Assembly: GCF_009363555.1 (NCBI RefSeq)
Contig: NZ_CP045372.1
Span: forward strand, 1,499,501-1,563,500
Origin: Sulfitobacter sp. THAF37
GTDB lineage: Bacteria; Pseudomonadota; Alphaproteobacteria; Rhodobacterales; Rhodobacteraceae
Length of the DNA: 64,000 nucleotides
Direction: 5' to 3'
The notes beneath the pieces are model-generated. The model was not told where the DNA came from. It ran no database searches and worked only from the letters and a program-made list of their open reading frames with translations. This document shows positions 7,931 to 16,213 of this stretch, one piece after another. The position numbers and the translations under genes were made by a program. The number at the start of each line of letters is the position of its first letter. Position 1 is the first letter of the stretch.

Positions 7931-8650
7931 ATGCCGCTGATTGATGCACGGAACATCACTTATGCCCCGGACGGCGTGCCGGTGCTGACCGATGTGACCC
8001 TGCGCAGCGACGCGCGGCGCATCGGTATCGTGGGGCGCAACGGTTCGGGCAAGACGAGCCTTGCGCGCGTGCTGGCCGGGCTGATCGTGCCCGACAGCGG
8101 CGAAGTTCGCATCGCGGGCGCTGCGGTGGGAACGGAGCGCAAGGCGGCGCTGTCAGCGGTGGGGATCCTCTTCCAGAACCCGGATCACCAGATTATCTTT
8201 CCCACAGTGGAGGAAGAAATCGCTTTCGGCCTCGGGCAGATGGGCCTGGCCGAAGCGGAGGTCCGCGCGGGCGTGCAGGCTGTGCTCGACCGTTTCGGCA
8301 AGACGCATTGGGCCAAGGCAGCCATTCACAGGCTGTCCCAGGGCCAGCGCCAGCTTGTCTGCCTGATGTCGGTGCTGGCGATGCGGCCACAGGTGATCCT
8401 GCTGGACGAACCCTTTGCCGGGCTCGATATCCCGACATCAATGCACCTTTCCCGCGTGCTGGCCGATGTGGATGCCGCTTTGATCCAGATTACCCACGAC
8501 CCGGCCATGGTGGCGGGCTATGATCACGTCCTGTGGCTCGATGGCGGCACGGTGACCGCGCAGGGGGCGCCGCAGGAGGTGCTGTCGGCCTTTGAGGCGC
8601 GTATGACCGAACTGGGGGCGGGCGATGATCTCTCTGACCTCGCCGGTTGA
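7931..8650 (+). CDS. bioM: Biotin ECF transporter ATPase BioM
   Basis: BioM is the ATP-hydrolysing subunit of the energy-coupling-factor biotin transporter on the inner face of the membrane. The 239-aa protein has Walker A (GRNGSGKTS, residues ~36-44), a Q-loop (LFQNPDHQIIFPTVEEEI, characteristic of ECF ATPases), signature LSQGQRQ and Walker B VILLDEPFAGLD, then the H-loop ITHD. It overlaps bioN by 26 bases, and bioY follows, giving the order bioM-bioN-bioY. I find no obvious BioR-type operator in the 70 bases upstream. Confidence 0.95.
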   Translation: MPLIDARNITYAPDGVPVLTDVTLRSDARRIGIVGRNGSGKTSLARVLAGLIVPDSGEVRIAGAAVGTERKAALSAVGILFQNPDHQIIFPTVEEEIAFGLGQMGLAEAEVRAGVQAVLDRFGKTHWAKAAIHRLSQGQRQLVCLMSVLAMRPQVILLDEPFAGLDIPTSMHLSRVLADVDAALIQITHDPAMVAGYDHVLWLDGGTVTAQGAPQEVLSAFEARMTELGAGDDLSDLAG

Positions 8651-9257
8651 AACGCGCGCCCACGGCTGGCCCGCCGGGGCCAAGCTCATCGCGCTTTGCG
8701 GGGCGATCGTGGTGCTGTTCGCCACCGATACGCTGGTCCCGCATGCGATCTATCTTTGTCTGACGCTCGGGCTTTATGCCCTGCCGGGGCGGCGTTTCCT
8801 GCGCACGGGGATGAGCCGGCTCAGACCCCTGTGGATTTTCGCAGCGGTGATCCTGATCTGGCATGTCGTCACCTCGGACCCGATGGCGGGCCTTGTGATC
8901 GTTCTGCGGATGGTGACGGCGGTGGCGCTGGCCAATCTCGTCACCATGACAACCCGCCTGACCGACATGATGGCCGTGGTGCGCTGGCTGTTGACGCCGT
9001 TGCGCCGCTTCGGCCTGCGGACCGAAGCGGTGGAACTGGCGATGGCGCTCGTCATCCGCTTTACACCGGTGCTGGCAGAGAAGGGCCACATGCTGACGCT
9101 CGCCTGGCGCGCCCGCGCGGTGCGGCGGGTGGGCTGGCACATCGTGACGCCGCTGGCCGCACTCGCCATAGACGATGCCGAACACGTCGCCGAGGCGCTG
9201 CGCGCCCGCGGCGGGGTGGCGGCAACACAGGTTGACCACCCCGGGGGCAGGCAGTAG
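8625..9257 (+). CDS. bioN: Biotin ECF transporter transmembrane protein BioN
   Basis: BioN is the EcfT-type membrane coupling subunit that links BioM to the substrate-binding protein BioY. The 210-aa protein has about four to five hydrophobic helices (LIALCGAIVVLFATDTL, LRPLWIFAAVILIWHVV and others) and the EcfT cytoplasmic coupling motif AWRARAVRR (residues ~160-168); a second Ala-Arg-Gly-type motif ALRARGG lies near the C-terminus. It starts inside the end of bioM, indicating translational coupling. Confidence 0.93.
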   Translation: MISLTSPVETRAHGWPAGAKLIALCGAIVVLFATDTLVPHAIYLCLTLGLYALPGRRFLRTGMSRLRPLWIFAAVILIWHVVTSDPMAGLVIVLRMVTAVALANLVTMTTRLTDMMAVVRWLLTPLRRFGLRTEAVELAMALVIRFTPVLAEKGHMLTLAWRARAVRRVGWHIVTPLAALAIDDAEHVAEALRARGGVAATQVDHPGGRQ

Positions 9258-9287
9258 CCAGTCTCAAACCGGATCAAGGATACCCGC

Positions 9288-9833
9288 ATGGAACGCTCAC
9301 TCACCCTCGTCGCCCTTTTCGCCGCGCTGATCGCGGCACTGGGCCTGATGCCCAACCTGATGCTGGCGACCGGCGTGCCGATCACCGCCCAGAGCCTCGG
9401 CATCATGCTGTGCGGGACGGTCCTTGGGGCGGTGCGCGGCGGTCTCGCGGCGCTGCTCTTAGTGGCGCTGGTGGCGCTGGGCCTGCCGTTGCTGGCAGGG
9501 GGGCGCGGCGGTGTCGGTGTCTTCGCCTCGCCGACCGTGGGTTTCGTCGTTGGCTTCCCGATCGCGGCCTTCGCCACCGGTTTCGCGATGGAGCAATTGA
9601 GGGGCATGTCGGTCGGCTGGGCCGCCGGGGTCGCCTCGGTGCTGGGTGGCATCCTTGTGCTCTACGCCTTTGGGCTGGCAGGTTTCATGATGGTGCTGGA
9701 CCGCTCGTTCGTCGAAGCTTTCGCGATCCTCGGCTGGTACCTGCCGGGAGACGCGATCAAGGCGGTGCTGGCCGGGCTGATCACCGCCGGGCTGGCCCGC
9801 ACGCGACCCGCCAGCCTGCTGTCACGCGGATAG
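9288..9833 (+). CDS. bioY: Biotin transporter substrate-binding subunit BioY
   Basis: BioY is the membrane S-component that binds biotin with high affinity. The 181-aa protein has about six hydrophobic helices and the family landmarks VPITAQSLGIMLCGTVLG (residues ~24-42) and LPLLAGGRGGVGVFASPTVGFVVG in its first half. AAGGATACCCGC precedes the ATG. The 3' end overlaps the convergent thiolase gene by 12 bases. Together with bioM and bioN it forms a complete tripartite uptake system; no biotin synthesis genes are in the window. Confidence 0.95.
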   Translation: MERSLTLVALFAALIAALGLMPNLMLATGVPITAQSLGIMLCGTVLGAVRGGLAALLLVALVALGLPLLAGGRGGVGVFASPTVGFVVGFPIAAFATGFAMEQLRGMSVGWAAGVASVLGGILVLYAFGLAGFMMVLDRSFVEAFAILGWYLPGDAIKAVLAGLITAGLARTRPASLLSRG

Positions 9834-10922
9834 GACCAGCGCGGTTCCGATCCCGCCAGCAGCGGCAATGGCGGCAAGCCCGGTGCCACCCTGCTTGCGT
9901 AGCGTGTGAAACAGCCGCACGGCGTTGATCGCGCCGGAGGCCCCCACCGGGTGCCCCCGCGCCAACGCCCCGCCGCCGCGGTTCACGATGTCCGGATCAA
10001 GGCCCGCTTCACGGACGCAGGCCACCGCCTGAACCGCGTAGGCTTCCATCACCTCGGCGGCGCGCAGATCGGCGGGCGCAAGCCCTTCTGCCGCCAGCAC
10101 CTGCCGGATCGCCGCCACCGGGGCGAGGCCGGGCAGGTCGGGGGTGCCGCCCAATGTCACCCCTGCGCGCAACGCGAGACAGGGCGTGGTCAGCCGCCGC
10201 GCCAATCGGTCGGACACTACGACAACAAAGGCTGCCCCATCTGCCGCAACAGCGGTATTGGCGGTGGTGATGTCACCGCAAAGCACTTTGGCGCGGCGGC
10301 AGAGGGCGGGCCGCAGATCGCGTGTGAAAGCGTCGGCGCGCAGACCGGCAAGCGGGACGATCTCGTCATCTTCCGGAACATGGGCGCGGGCCAATGCGTG
10401 GCTTCGCATGGCCCAGTCGTCCTGCGCCGCACGGTCGATCCCCAACGCCACGCCAAGCGCATGCGCCGCCTCGGTCATGTCGGGATCGCGATCCGGCCAG
10501 GGGGTGAAGGCGGCCTGGTCGTAAGGTGCTGGCGCACGCCCGTCCGGATAGGTGCGCAACCGCAGAGGGCGGCGCGAATAGCTTTCGACGCCGCCCGCCA
10601 CCACCACCTCAGCCGCGCCGGACAGGATCATCTGCCGGGCAAGGTTCAGCGCGTCGAGACCGCCCGCGCATTGACGGTCAAGGCTCAGCCCCGCCACCCG
10701 TTCCGGCAGGCCCGCCGCCAGGGCCAGCACCCGGGCCGGGTTGCCGCCCGCCCCCAGTGCGTTGCTGACGATCAGCTCGTCCACCTGATCAGTCGAAAGT
10801 CCGGCCTGGGCCAGCGCCGCGCCGATCACGGGCGCGCCCAGGTCGTGCAGCGAAAGCGCGGACAGCGCCCCGTCGCGCGGGGCCACGGCACTGCGGCAGG
10901 CGGCGGCGATCCACACGGTCAT
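9822..10922 (-). CDS. Thiolase-family protein lacking the C-terminal catalytic Cys
   Basis: This 366-aa protein has the thiolase fold. The nucleophile cysteine is present in RQCAGGLDALN (near residue 84), and the catalytic-His motif GGALARGHPVGASG is intact near residue 325. The second catalytic cysteine, normally in a CIGGGQG-type motif, is replaced: the matching segment reads AIAAAGGIGTALV. The NEAFA motif reads MEAYA. Known thiolases use the second Cys as acid/base, so this enzyme may condense or cleave acyl chains differently or act in one direction. Its start overlaps the stop of the acyl-CoA ligase (ATGA), so the two form an operon facing bioMNY. I recall similar ligase/thiolase pairs being grouped with biotin genes, but cannot confirm that here. 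Confidence 0.85.
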   Translation of the reverse strand: MTVWIAAACRSAVAPRDGALSALSLHDLGAPVIGAALAQAGLSTDQVDELIVSNALGAGGNPARVLALAAGLPERVAGLSLDRQCAGGLDALNLARQMILSGAAEVVVAGGVESYSRRPLRLRTYPDGRAPAPYDQAAFTPWPDRDPDMTEAAHALGVALGIDRAAQDDWAMRSHALARAHVPEDDEIVPLAGLRADAFTRDLRPALCRRAKVLCGDITTANTAVAADGAAFVVVVSDRLARRLTTPCLALRAGVTLGGTPDLPGLAPVAAIRQVLAAEGLAPADLRAAEVMEAYAVQAVACVREAGLDPDIVNRGGGALARGHPVGASGAINAVRLFHTLRKQGGTGLAAIAAAGGIGTALVLSA

Positions 10923-12154
10923 CGGGTCTTCTCCGCAAGGTGGGCCAATTCCGCATGGTCGATCTTGCCCGATGCCAGCCGGGGCAGGGTGGGGACAAAG
11001 TGGATGACGCGCGGCGCGACCAGAGGACCCAGGGACGCCCGGCAGGCCCGCTGTACCGCCTCCGCCAGCACAGCGTCCTTTGGGCCTTCCAGCCAGGCTT
11101 CCAACCGATAACCGCGCAGCATGTCGGGCCGGGGCACGACAGCACAGTCGGCGATGTCCGGCAGGCTGCTGATGAACTCTTCCACCGTCTCTGGGTGGAC
11201 GTTCTGATCTGCGATCTGAACCATCCGCGATCTGCGCCCGCTGAGCCAGAGCCAGCCGTCCGCATCCAGCCGCCCCATCTCGCCGACCGAGACGAAGCCG
11301 TCCCGCTGCTGCAGCTTCGCGTCAGGCGCGCCGAGATAACGCTCGAACAGATAGGGGCTGCGCGCCCAGACCTCGCCAACCCCGTCCGAGGGATGCCCGG
11401 CATCGTCAAGAATGCGCAGCGTCACGCCGGGATAGGCCCTGCCCACGGAGCCTTCGGGCGTCGTCGGTCCGCCAAGTGTGATGAAACTCGTCTCCGCCGC
11501 CCCGTAGAACTGGTAGAATGCCGCAGCCGGGGCGAGCGTGGCCACAGCAGCGCGGGTCGCGGGCTGCAACGCCCCGCCGCCGCAAAGGATCAGCCGCAGC
11601 CTGGGCAGGCGCTGCCCGCCCGCCGCCCGCGTCAGCCGCTGCAGTTGCACCGGGGTCGCGTAGAGCACGCTCACCCCCCTGTCGATGCATTCTCCCAGTT
11701 GAGCGCGGGGCGAAAGCCCGTCCAGCACATGGACATCCGCGCCAAGGTGAAGCCCCTCCAGCACACCGTAGAGCGCAAGGGAATGGATAAGGCCACCGGG
11801 CACCGCCACGCGGTCCGCCGCGCCGATGCCGAACATTGCCGCGTTCTGCAAAAAGCTCGCGATCCAGGACCGTTGACTGCGCAGGATCATCTTGGGCCGA
11901 CCGGTCGAGCCGCCGGTCAGCGTCAGGAAGTGGTCCTGCGGCACCGATTGTCCTGAGGCGACGCTGTCATTGCTCACGCAGAAACCGCCGCCTGCCAGCA
12001 GCCGCCCGCCCAGCCGGGCGAGACAGGTCGCTGCCGGTGTCGCCGCGATCGCCTCGAACTCTGCCGCGCGGGTAGGCACCGGGCGGGCGATCTGCGTGCT
12101 TCCGGCAAAGAGGCGGGCCTGTTCTTGCCAGATGAAATTGTCCTGATTGGTCAT
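10919..12154 (-). CDS. AMP-binding acyl-CoA synthetase, short form
   Basis: This 411-aa member of the ANL adenylating family probably activates a carboxylic acid as its CoA thioester. The A3 motif LTGGSTGRPKM, the A5-like FYGAAETSF, the hinge region SGRRSRMVQIADQNVHPETVEE and the C-terminal LASGKIDHAEL with its catalytic Lys are all present. It is about 100 residues shorter than typical ANL enzymes, mostly at the N-terminus. I chose the ATG at 12154; an open frame continues 52 codons upstream but reads unlike protein. The gene is coupled to the thiolase by a 4-base overlap. Substrate is unknown; a dicarboxylic or medium-chain acid linked to biotin precursors is one possibility. Confidence 0.85.
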   Translation of the reverse strand: MTNQDNFIWQEQARLFAGSTQIARPVPTRAAEFEAIAATPAATCLARLGGRLLAGGGFCVSNDSVASGQSVPQDHFLTLTGGSTGRPKMILRSQRSWIASFLQNAAMFGIGAADRVAVPGGLIHSLALYGVLEGLHLGADVHVLDGLSPRAQLGECIDRGVSVLYATPVQLQRLTRAAGGQRLPRLRLILCGGGALQPATRAAVATLAPAAAFYQFYGAAETSFITLGGPTTPEGSVGRAYPGVTLRILDDAGHPSDGVGEVWARSPYLFERYLGAPDAKLQQRDGFVSVGEMGRLDADGWLWLSGRRSRMVQIADQNVHPETVEEFISSLPDIADCAVVPRPDMLRGYRLEAWLEGPKDAVLAEAVQRACRASLGPLVAPRVIHFVPTLPRLASGKIDHAELAHLAEKTR

Positions 12155-12275
12155 CGGATGTTCCGGTCTCGCGGGTTTGGAGCGGGCTTGCCCGGTATCC
12201 CCTGCGGAGTTATCGGGGTCGACGGGGCCAGCGCAAGACCTATGCTGCAAGGCAAGACAAGCGAAAGGAAGACCG

Positions 12276-13262
12276 ATGAGCCAGACAATGACCGCGATGG
12301 AGATCACCAAGCCGGGAGGGCCGGAGGTTCTTCAACCCGTCGAACGACCGGTGCCCGAACCTTCCCACGGGCAGGTCGTGATCAAGGTGGCCTATGCCGG
12401 GGTCAACCGCCCCGATGCACTGCAGCGGGCCGGGAAATATGCGCCGCCCCCCACCGCCAGCGACCTGCCGGGTCTCGAAGCCTCTGGCAAGGTCGTCGCC
12501 CTCGGAGAGGGTGTTACTGATCTTGCCGTGGGTGACGAGGTCTGCGCCCTGCTGCCCGGCGGCGGTTACGCGGAATTCGTCGCCACGCCTGCCGCGCACT
12601 GCCTGCCCGTGCCGGACGGCATGGGGATGAAAGAGGCTGCCTGCCTGCCTGAGACCTTCTTTACCGTCTGGTCCAACGTCTTCATGCGGGGCGGTCTCAA
12701 GGCCGGAGAGAAGTTCCTGGTGCACGGTGGTTCCTCGGGCATCGGCACGACGGCGATCCAGCTGGCCCATGCGTTCGGCGCGCGGGTCTTTGCCACTGCC
12801 GGGACGGACAAGAAATGCGCCGCCTGCATGGAACTGGGCGCCGAGGCGGCGATCAACTACCGCGACATGGATTTCGTCGACGTCCTGACCGCAGAGGGTG
12901 GCGCGGATCTGGTTCTCGACATGGTGGGCGGGGATTACATTCCCCGCAACCTGCAGTCCCTGGCGGACGACGGTCGGCTTGTGCAGATCGCGTTTCTGCA
13001 GGGGCCCAAGGTCGAGGTGAACTTTGCCACGCTGATGACCCGGCGCCTGACCATGACCGGCTCGACCTTGCGGCCGCAGAGCGATCTGGCCAAAGCGCGA
13101 ATCGCTCAGGAGCTGCGCGAGGCGGTCTGGCCCCTGCTGGTGGCGGGCCGGGTGGCCCCGGTGATGGACAGCACCTATCCCCTGACCGAAGCCGCCGCAG
13201 CCCATGCCCGGATGGAGGGGAGCGGCCACATCGGCAAGATCGTGCTCGAAGTCGCCCCCTGA
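12276..13262 (+). CDS. NAD(P)H:quinone oxidoreductase, PIG3-like MDR family
   Basis: This 328-aa zinc-free medium-chain dehydrogenase probably reduces quinones or enones with NADPH. The GroES-like N-domain includes VAYAGVNRPDALQRAGKY and PGLEASGKV (residues ~30-75). The Rossmann domain has LVHGGSSGIGTTAIQLA (~148-165) in place of the classical GxGxxG spacing, typical of quinone oxidoreductases. The start at 12276 follows AAAGGAAG; an upstream in-frame ATG at 12147 gives a poor extension. It diverges from the acyl-CoA ligase gene across 121 bp. The family assignment is firm, but the physiological substrate is unknown. Confidence 0.92.
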   Translation: MSQTMTAMEITKPGGPEVLQPVERPVPEPSHGQVVIKVAYAGVNRPDALQRAGKYAPPPTASDLPGLEASGKVVALGEGVTDLAVGDEVCALLPGGGYAEFVATPAAHCLPVPDGMGMKEAACLPETFFTVWSNVFMRGGLKAGEKFLVHGGSSGIGTTAIQLAHAFGARVFATAGTDKKCAACMELGAEAAINYRDMDFVDVLTAEGGADLVLDMVGGDYIPRNLQSLADDGRLVQIAFLQGPKVEVNFATLMTRRLTMTGSTLRPQSDLAKARIAQELREAVWPLLVAGRVAPVMDSTYPLTEAAAAHARMEGSGHIGKIVLEVAP

Positions 13263-13457
13263 TCCGACAGCCGTGCCAAAGCGCGACACCATGCCTGGCG
13301 GCGGCCTGCACCTGAGCCCCCGTCGGGCAGTGGCCCGCTTCTGGCCCCTGTCGCGATTGGGTCTTCTCTTCCTTGCAAGAGGGCGGGAAGGGGCATGGAT
13401 TTCACAAACCCCGATCTGATCCCCGTGGCGGCAATGCGCCCCGGCGTGCATTCCGTG

Positions 13458-14105
13458 TCAGTTCAGGCTGCGCAGGGGGGTGAACAGCGCATCCTTCATG
13501 CGGCAGTCCCTGACCAAATCCTGGCCGCAGGGCACCGGGTCCAGGGTTTTGCTCAGGCATATGCGTGCTTCCTGGATGTGGCCGTCGCGGCAGGTGATGG
13601 TGATCCCGTCCCGCTCCAATGTCGGGTTCGCCTCAAGAAACGCGTCCTCCACGACCGAGGCCGGCAGGCGGACGTCCCGGGTCAGTGCGCGGAAGACCGG
13701 CGGGCGCGTGATCGTGCCGTAGGCCTGCCGCGACAGGGCGTAGTAATCGGCGGCGGACAGGCCGCTGCAACTGCCGTGCTTCTTCCATTGATGCCAGGCC
13801 AGGCCCCCGGTGCCCATGATATCTGCCATCGCCGCGGTCATCCCGCGCGAAGGCGGGCGCTGGGGGCTCTGGCAGAAGGACGGGTAGCCGCGATGGTACT
13901 GAGGCCAGAGGCCGTGCAGGATCCAGCCGTGTGCCGCGCCCCGCGCACATTGGGCAGAGCGTCGTGCGTCGCCTTCAAGGGCGCACCAGTTGGGCGACCA
14001 GCTGAGCGATAGCACGTAGTAGTCGAAATCGCCCGGTGTTTCCGCCCGCAACCGGTCTGCCGACGTGGCGATGATCAGGGCCAGGATCAGGGCGAGGGCG
14101 CGCAT
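13458..14105 (-). CDS. Ribonuclease T2 family protein
   Basis: This is a 215-aa RNase T2-type endoribonuclease, probably secreted: residues 1-21 form a signal peptide (LALILALIIATSADRLRAE). The first active-site block ILHGLWPQYH contains His64. The second reads LAWHQWKKHGSC with His105 and His110; the family's usual Glu between them is Gln106 here. RNase T2 enzymes cut RNA through a 2',3'-cyclic phosphate. I chose the ATG at 14105 because the signal peptide begins there; the open frame extends 122 codons further but that part lies antisense to trcR. It stands alone and may serve phosphate or nucleotide scavenging. Confidence 0.9.
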   Translation of the reverse strand: MRALALILALIIATSADRLRAETPGDFDYYVLSLSWSPNWCALEGDARRSAQCARGAAHGWILHGLWPQYHRGYPSFCQSPQRPPSRGMTAAMADIMGTGGLAWHQWKKHGSCSGLSAADYYALSRQAYGTITRPPVFRALTRDVRLPASVVEDAFLEANPTLERDGITITCRDGHIQEARICLSKTLDPVPCGQDLVRDCRMKDALFTPLRSLN

Positions 14106-14232
14106 TGGGGCTTTCCTTTGTTGTGCCAGACCACTATAAGGCGCGCGAGTTCCCCGACAATGGAAACCGTCCCGGCCCGCCGGGAAAGCCCTTTCAGGCG
14201 ACGGGAAAGTTGCGACGTTCAGGAGAGATAAA

Positions 14233-15015
14233 ATGGCAAAACCGATCATGGCCAAGGCGACTGCCGTATGGCTGGTGGACAACACGACGATCAGCTTCAA
14301 GCAGATCGCGGATTTCGTCGGCCTGCACGAGCTGGAAGTCCAGGGCATCGCCGACGGCGACGTGGCGCAGGGTGTGAAGGGATTTGATCCCATCGCGAAC
14401 AACCAGTTGACGCAGGATGAGGTGGATGCGGCCCAGGACAATCCGCTGCACAAGCTGAAGCTCAAGTACAATGCCGCTGCCCAGGGCGAGGAAAAGCGAC
14501 GCGGCCCGCGCTATACGCCGCTCAGCAAACGGCAGGACCGTCCGGCCTCGATCCTGTGGCTGGTGAAGTTTCACCCCGAACTGTCCGACGGCCAGATCAG
14601 CAAACTGGTCGGCACCACCAAGCCGACAATCCAGGCGATCCGTGAACGCACCCATTGGAACATCGCCAACATCCAGCCCATCGACCCGGTGGCGCTGGGC
14701 CTGTGTAAGCAGTCCGAGCTGGACATGGCGGTGCAGAAGGCGGCGGCCCGCAAGGCTGCGGCCGGCGAGGTGATGAACGACGACGAGCGCCGTAAGCTGG
14801 TCAGCACCGAACAAAGCCTTGGCATGGAGGCCGAGCCCAAGATCCCCACGGCGATCGAAGGCCTTGAGACCTTCACCCTCGGCAATGACGACGCGGATGA
14901 GGACGACACGGACAGCCGAGGGGATTACTCGGACGCCGACAGCTTCTTCTCGCTGCCTGACAGTGACGACAACGACGACAATGATGATGACGAGGACGAC
15001 AGCACGGGCCGCTGA
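14233..15015 (+). CDS. trcR: DUF1013 protein, TrcR-type cell-cycle regulator
   Basis: This 260-aa cytoplasmic protein belongs to the DUF1013 family, which is restricted to alphaproteobacteria and is annotated as the cell-cycle transcriptional regulator TrcR. The core (residues ~1-205) has two helix-turn-helix-like stretches, ISFKQIADFVGLHELEV and SDGQISKLVGTTKPTIQAI, suggesting nucleic-acid or polymerase contact. Residues ~215-260 form an Asp/Ser-rich tail (SDDNDDNDDDEDD). AGGAGAGATAAA precedes the ATG. The neighbour downstream also ends in an acidic tail. Family call is firm; the tail's function is unknown. Confidence 0.9.
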   Translation: MAKPIMAKATAVWLVDNTTISFKQIADFVGLHELEVQGIADGDVAQGVKGFDPIANNQLTQDEVDAAQDNPLHKLKLKYNAAAQGEEKRRGPRYTPLSKRQDRPASILWLVKFHPELSDGQISKLVGTTKPTIQAIRERTHWNIANIQPIDPVALGLCKQSELDMAVQKAAARKAAAGEVMNDDERRKLVSTEQSLGMEAEPKIPTAIEGLETFTLGNDDADEDDTDSRGDYSDADSFFSLPDSDDNDDNDDDEDDSTGR

Positions 15016-15100
15016 GCCTGTGCCTGGCATGGAACCCAGGCCGGTACTTTCGAGTTCTTCGCCAAGCGGGTGTTGAACCCGGCGAGGTAAGGAGCACGGG

Positions 15101-16213
15101 ATGGACTGGGTGGGCGTGGTGATTGACGGGCTGATCTGGTTCATTGCGGCTTTGCTGCTGATCGCGACGCTTCTGCCGCTCAGCAAGCTGCCCCATGGCA
15201 TCGTGCGCGGGGGGGAATTCCCCCGCGAACAGATTTTCATTCTTGCCGTGGTGATGGCTGCCATCATGGCCACGACCCAGCAGTATCATCTGGGCGGTGT
15301 CGCGGCGGCGGTGATGACGCTGGTTGCCATTGTCCAGTTGATCTTCATCCTGAAATTCACGCCGATCTGGCCGCGCCAATCCGTTGCCGCCGACCCTGCA
15401 CTGCAGGAAGATACGGCGCGGCACATCAGCCTGCTGACTGCGAACGTGAAGAAATCGAACCGCGATTTCGGCAAGCTGATCGACATGACCCGCGATCGGT
15501 CGCCCGATATCATGATGGCGATCGAGGTCGATGACGAATGGCTCGCGGCGCTCAAGGACGGCCTGGCCGACCGCTATCCCCACTGGATCGAAGCGCCGCG
15601 CGACAACGGGTACGGCATGTGCCTGATGTCAAAGCTGGAACTGGCGGAGCCACAGGTGCGCGACCTGATCGTGGATGACGTTCCGTCGATCCGGACCATC
15701 GTGAAGCTGCGCGACGGACAGACCTGCCGTCTTTACGTGGTGCACCCCGAACCCCCGGTGATCGACCACGACACCAAGGGCCGCGACAGCGAGATCGCGC
15801 GCGTCGGCCTCGAAGCGGAGGAGGACCCGCTGCCGGCCATCGTCACTGGCGATCTGAACGATGTCGCCTGGTCCACCACGACCCGCCGCTTTCAGCGGCT
15901 TTCGGGGCTGCTGGACCCGCGCGTGGGGCGCGGCTTTTACAACACCTTCAGCGCGACCATGCCGTGGATGCGCTGGCCGCTGGACCACCTGTTCCATGAC
16001 CCGCGGTTCCGGCTGGTGGACATGGAGCGCATGGGCAAGATCGGTTCGGACCATTTCCCGATGTGGTTTGTCCTGGCGCTGACCCGGTCGGAAGCTTGCG
16101 AGAGTGATCCGGGCGAGAGTGAAGAGGGGGAGATCGAAGAAACCGAAGAGATGATCGAGGAAGAGAAATCCCGTTCCCGCGAGGCGATTGGCAGCGATTG
16201 GGAAGACGAGTGA
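15101..16213 (+). CDS. Membrane endonuclease/exonuclease/phosphatase-family protein
   Basis: This is a 370-aa protein with about three N-terminal membrane helices (GLIWFIAALLLIATLLPL, FILAVVMAAIMATT and AVMTLVAIVQLIFILKF, residues ~10-85), then an EEP-fold domain (~108-330). Family landmarks include LLTANVKKSN, the metal-binding IMMAIEVD, AIVTGDLNDVAWS and the C-terminal IGSDHFPMWF with the catalytic His. These enzymes cut phosphodiester bonds in nucleic acids or lipids; the substrate is not clear. Residues ~333-370 form a Glu-rich tail (GESEEGEIEETEEMIEEEK). The membrane helices should place the domain on one face of the inner membrane. A GGTAAGGAG-type RBS supports the start. Confidence 0.85.
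   Translation: MDWVGVVIDGLIWFIAALLLIATLLPLSKLPHGIVRGGEFPREQIFILAVVMAAIMATTQQYHLGGVAAAVMTLVAIVQLIFILKFTPIWPRQSVAADPALQEDTARHISLLTANVKKSNRDFGKLIDMTRDRSPDIMMAIEVDDEWLAALKDGLADRYPHWIEAPRDNGYGMCLMSKLELAEPQVRDLIVDDVPSIRTIVKLRDGQTCRLYVVHPEPPVIDHDTKGRDSEIARVGLEAEEDPLPAIVTGDLNDVAWSTTTRRFQRLSGLLDPRVGRGFYNTFSATMPWMRWPLDHLFHDPRFRLVDMERMGKIGSDHFPMWFVLALTRSEACESDPGESEEGEIEETEEMIEEEKSRSREAIGSDWEDE

Noticed and set aside
13291-13419. A 42-codon ORF in the gap between the quinone oxidoreductase and RNase T2 genes
   Set aside because: It has no ribosome-binding site and no recognisable product; the gap otherwise shows nothing.
14106-14471. A 122-codon N-terminal extension of the RNase T2 frame
   Set aside because: A good signal peptide starts at 14105, and the extension lies antisense to trcR.
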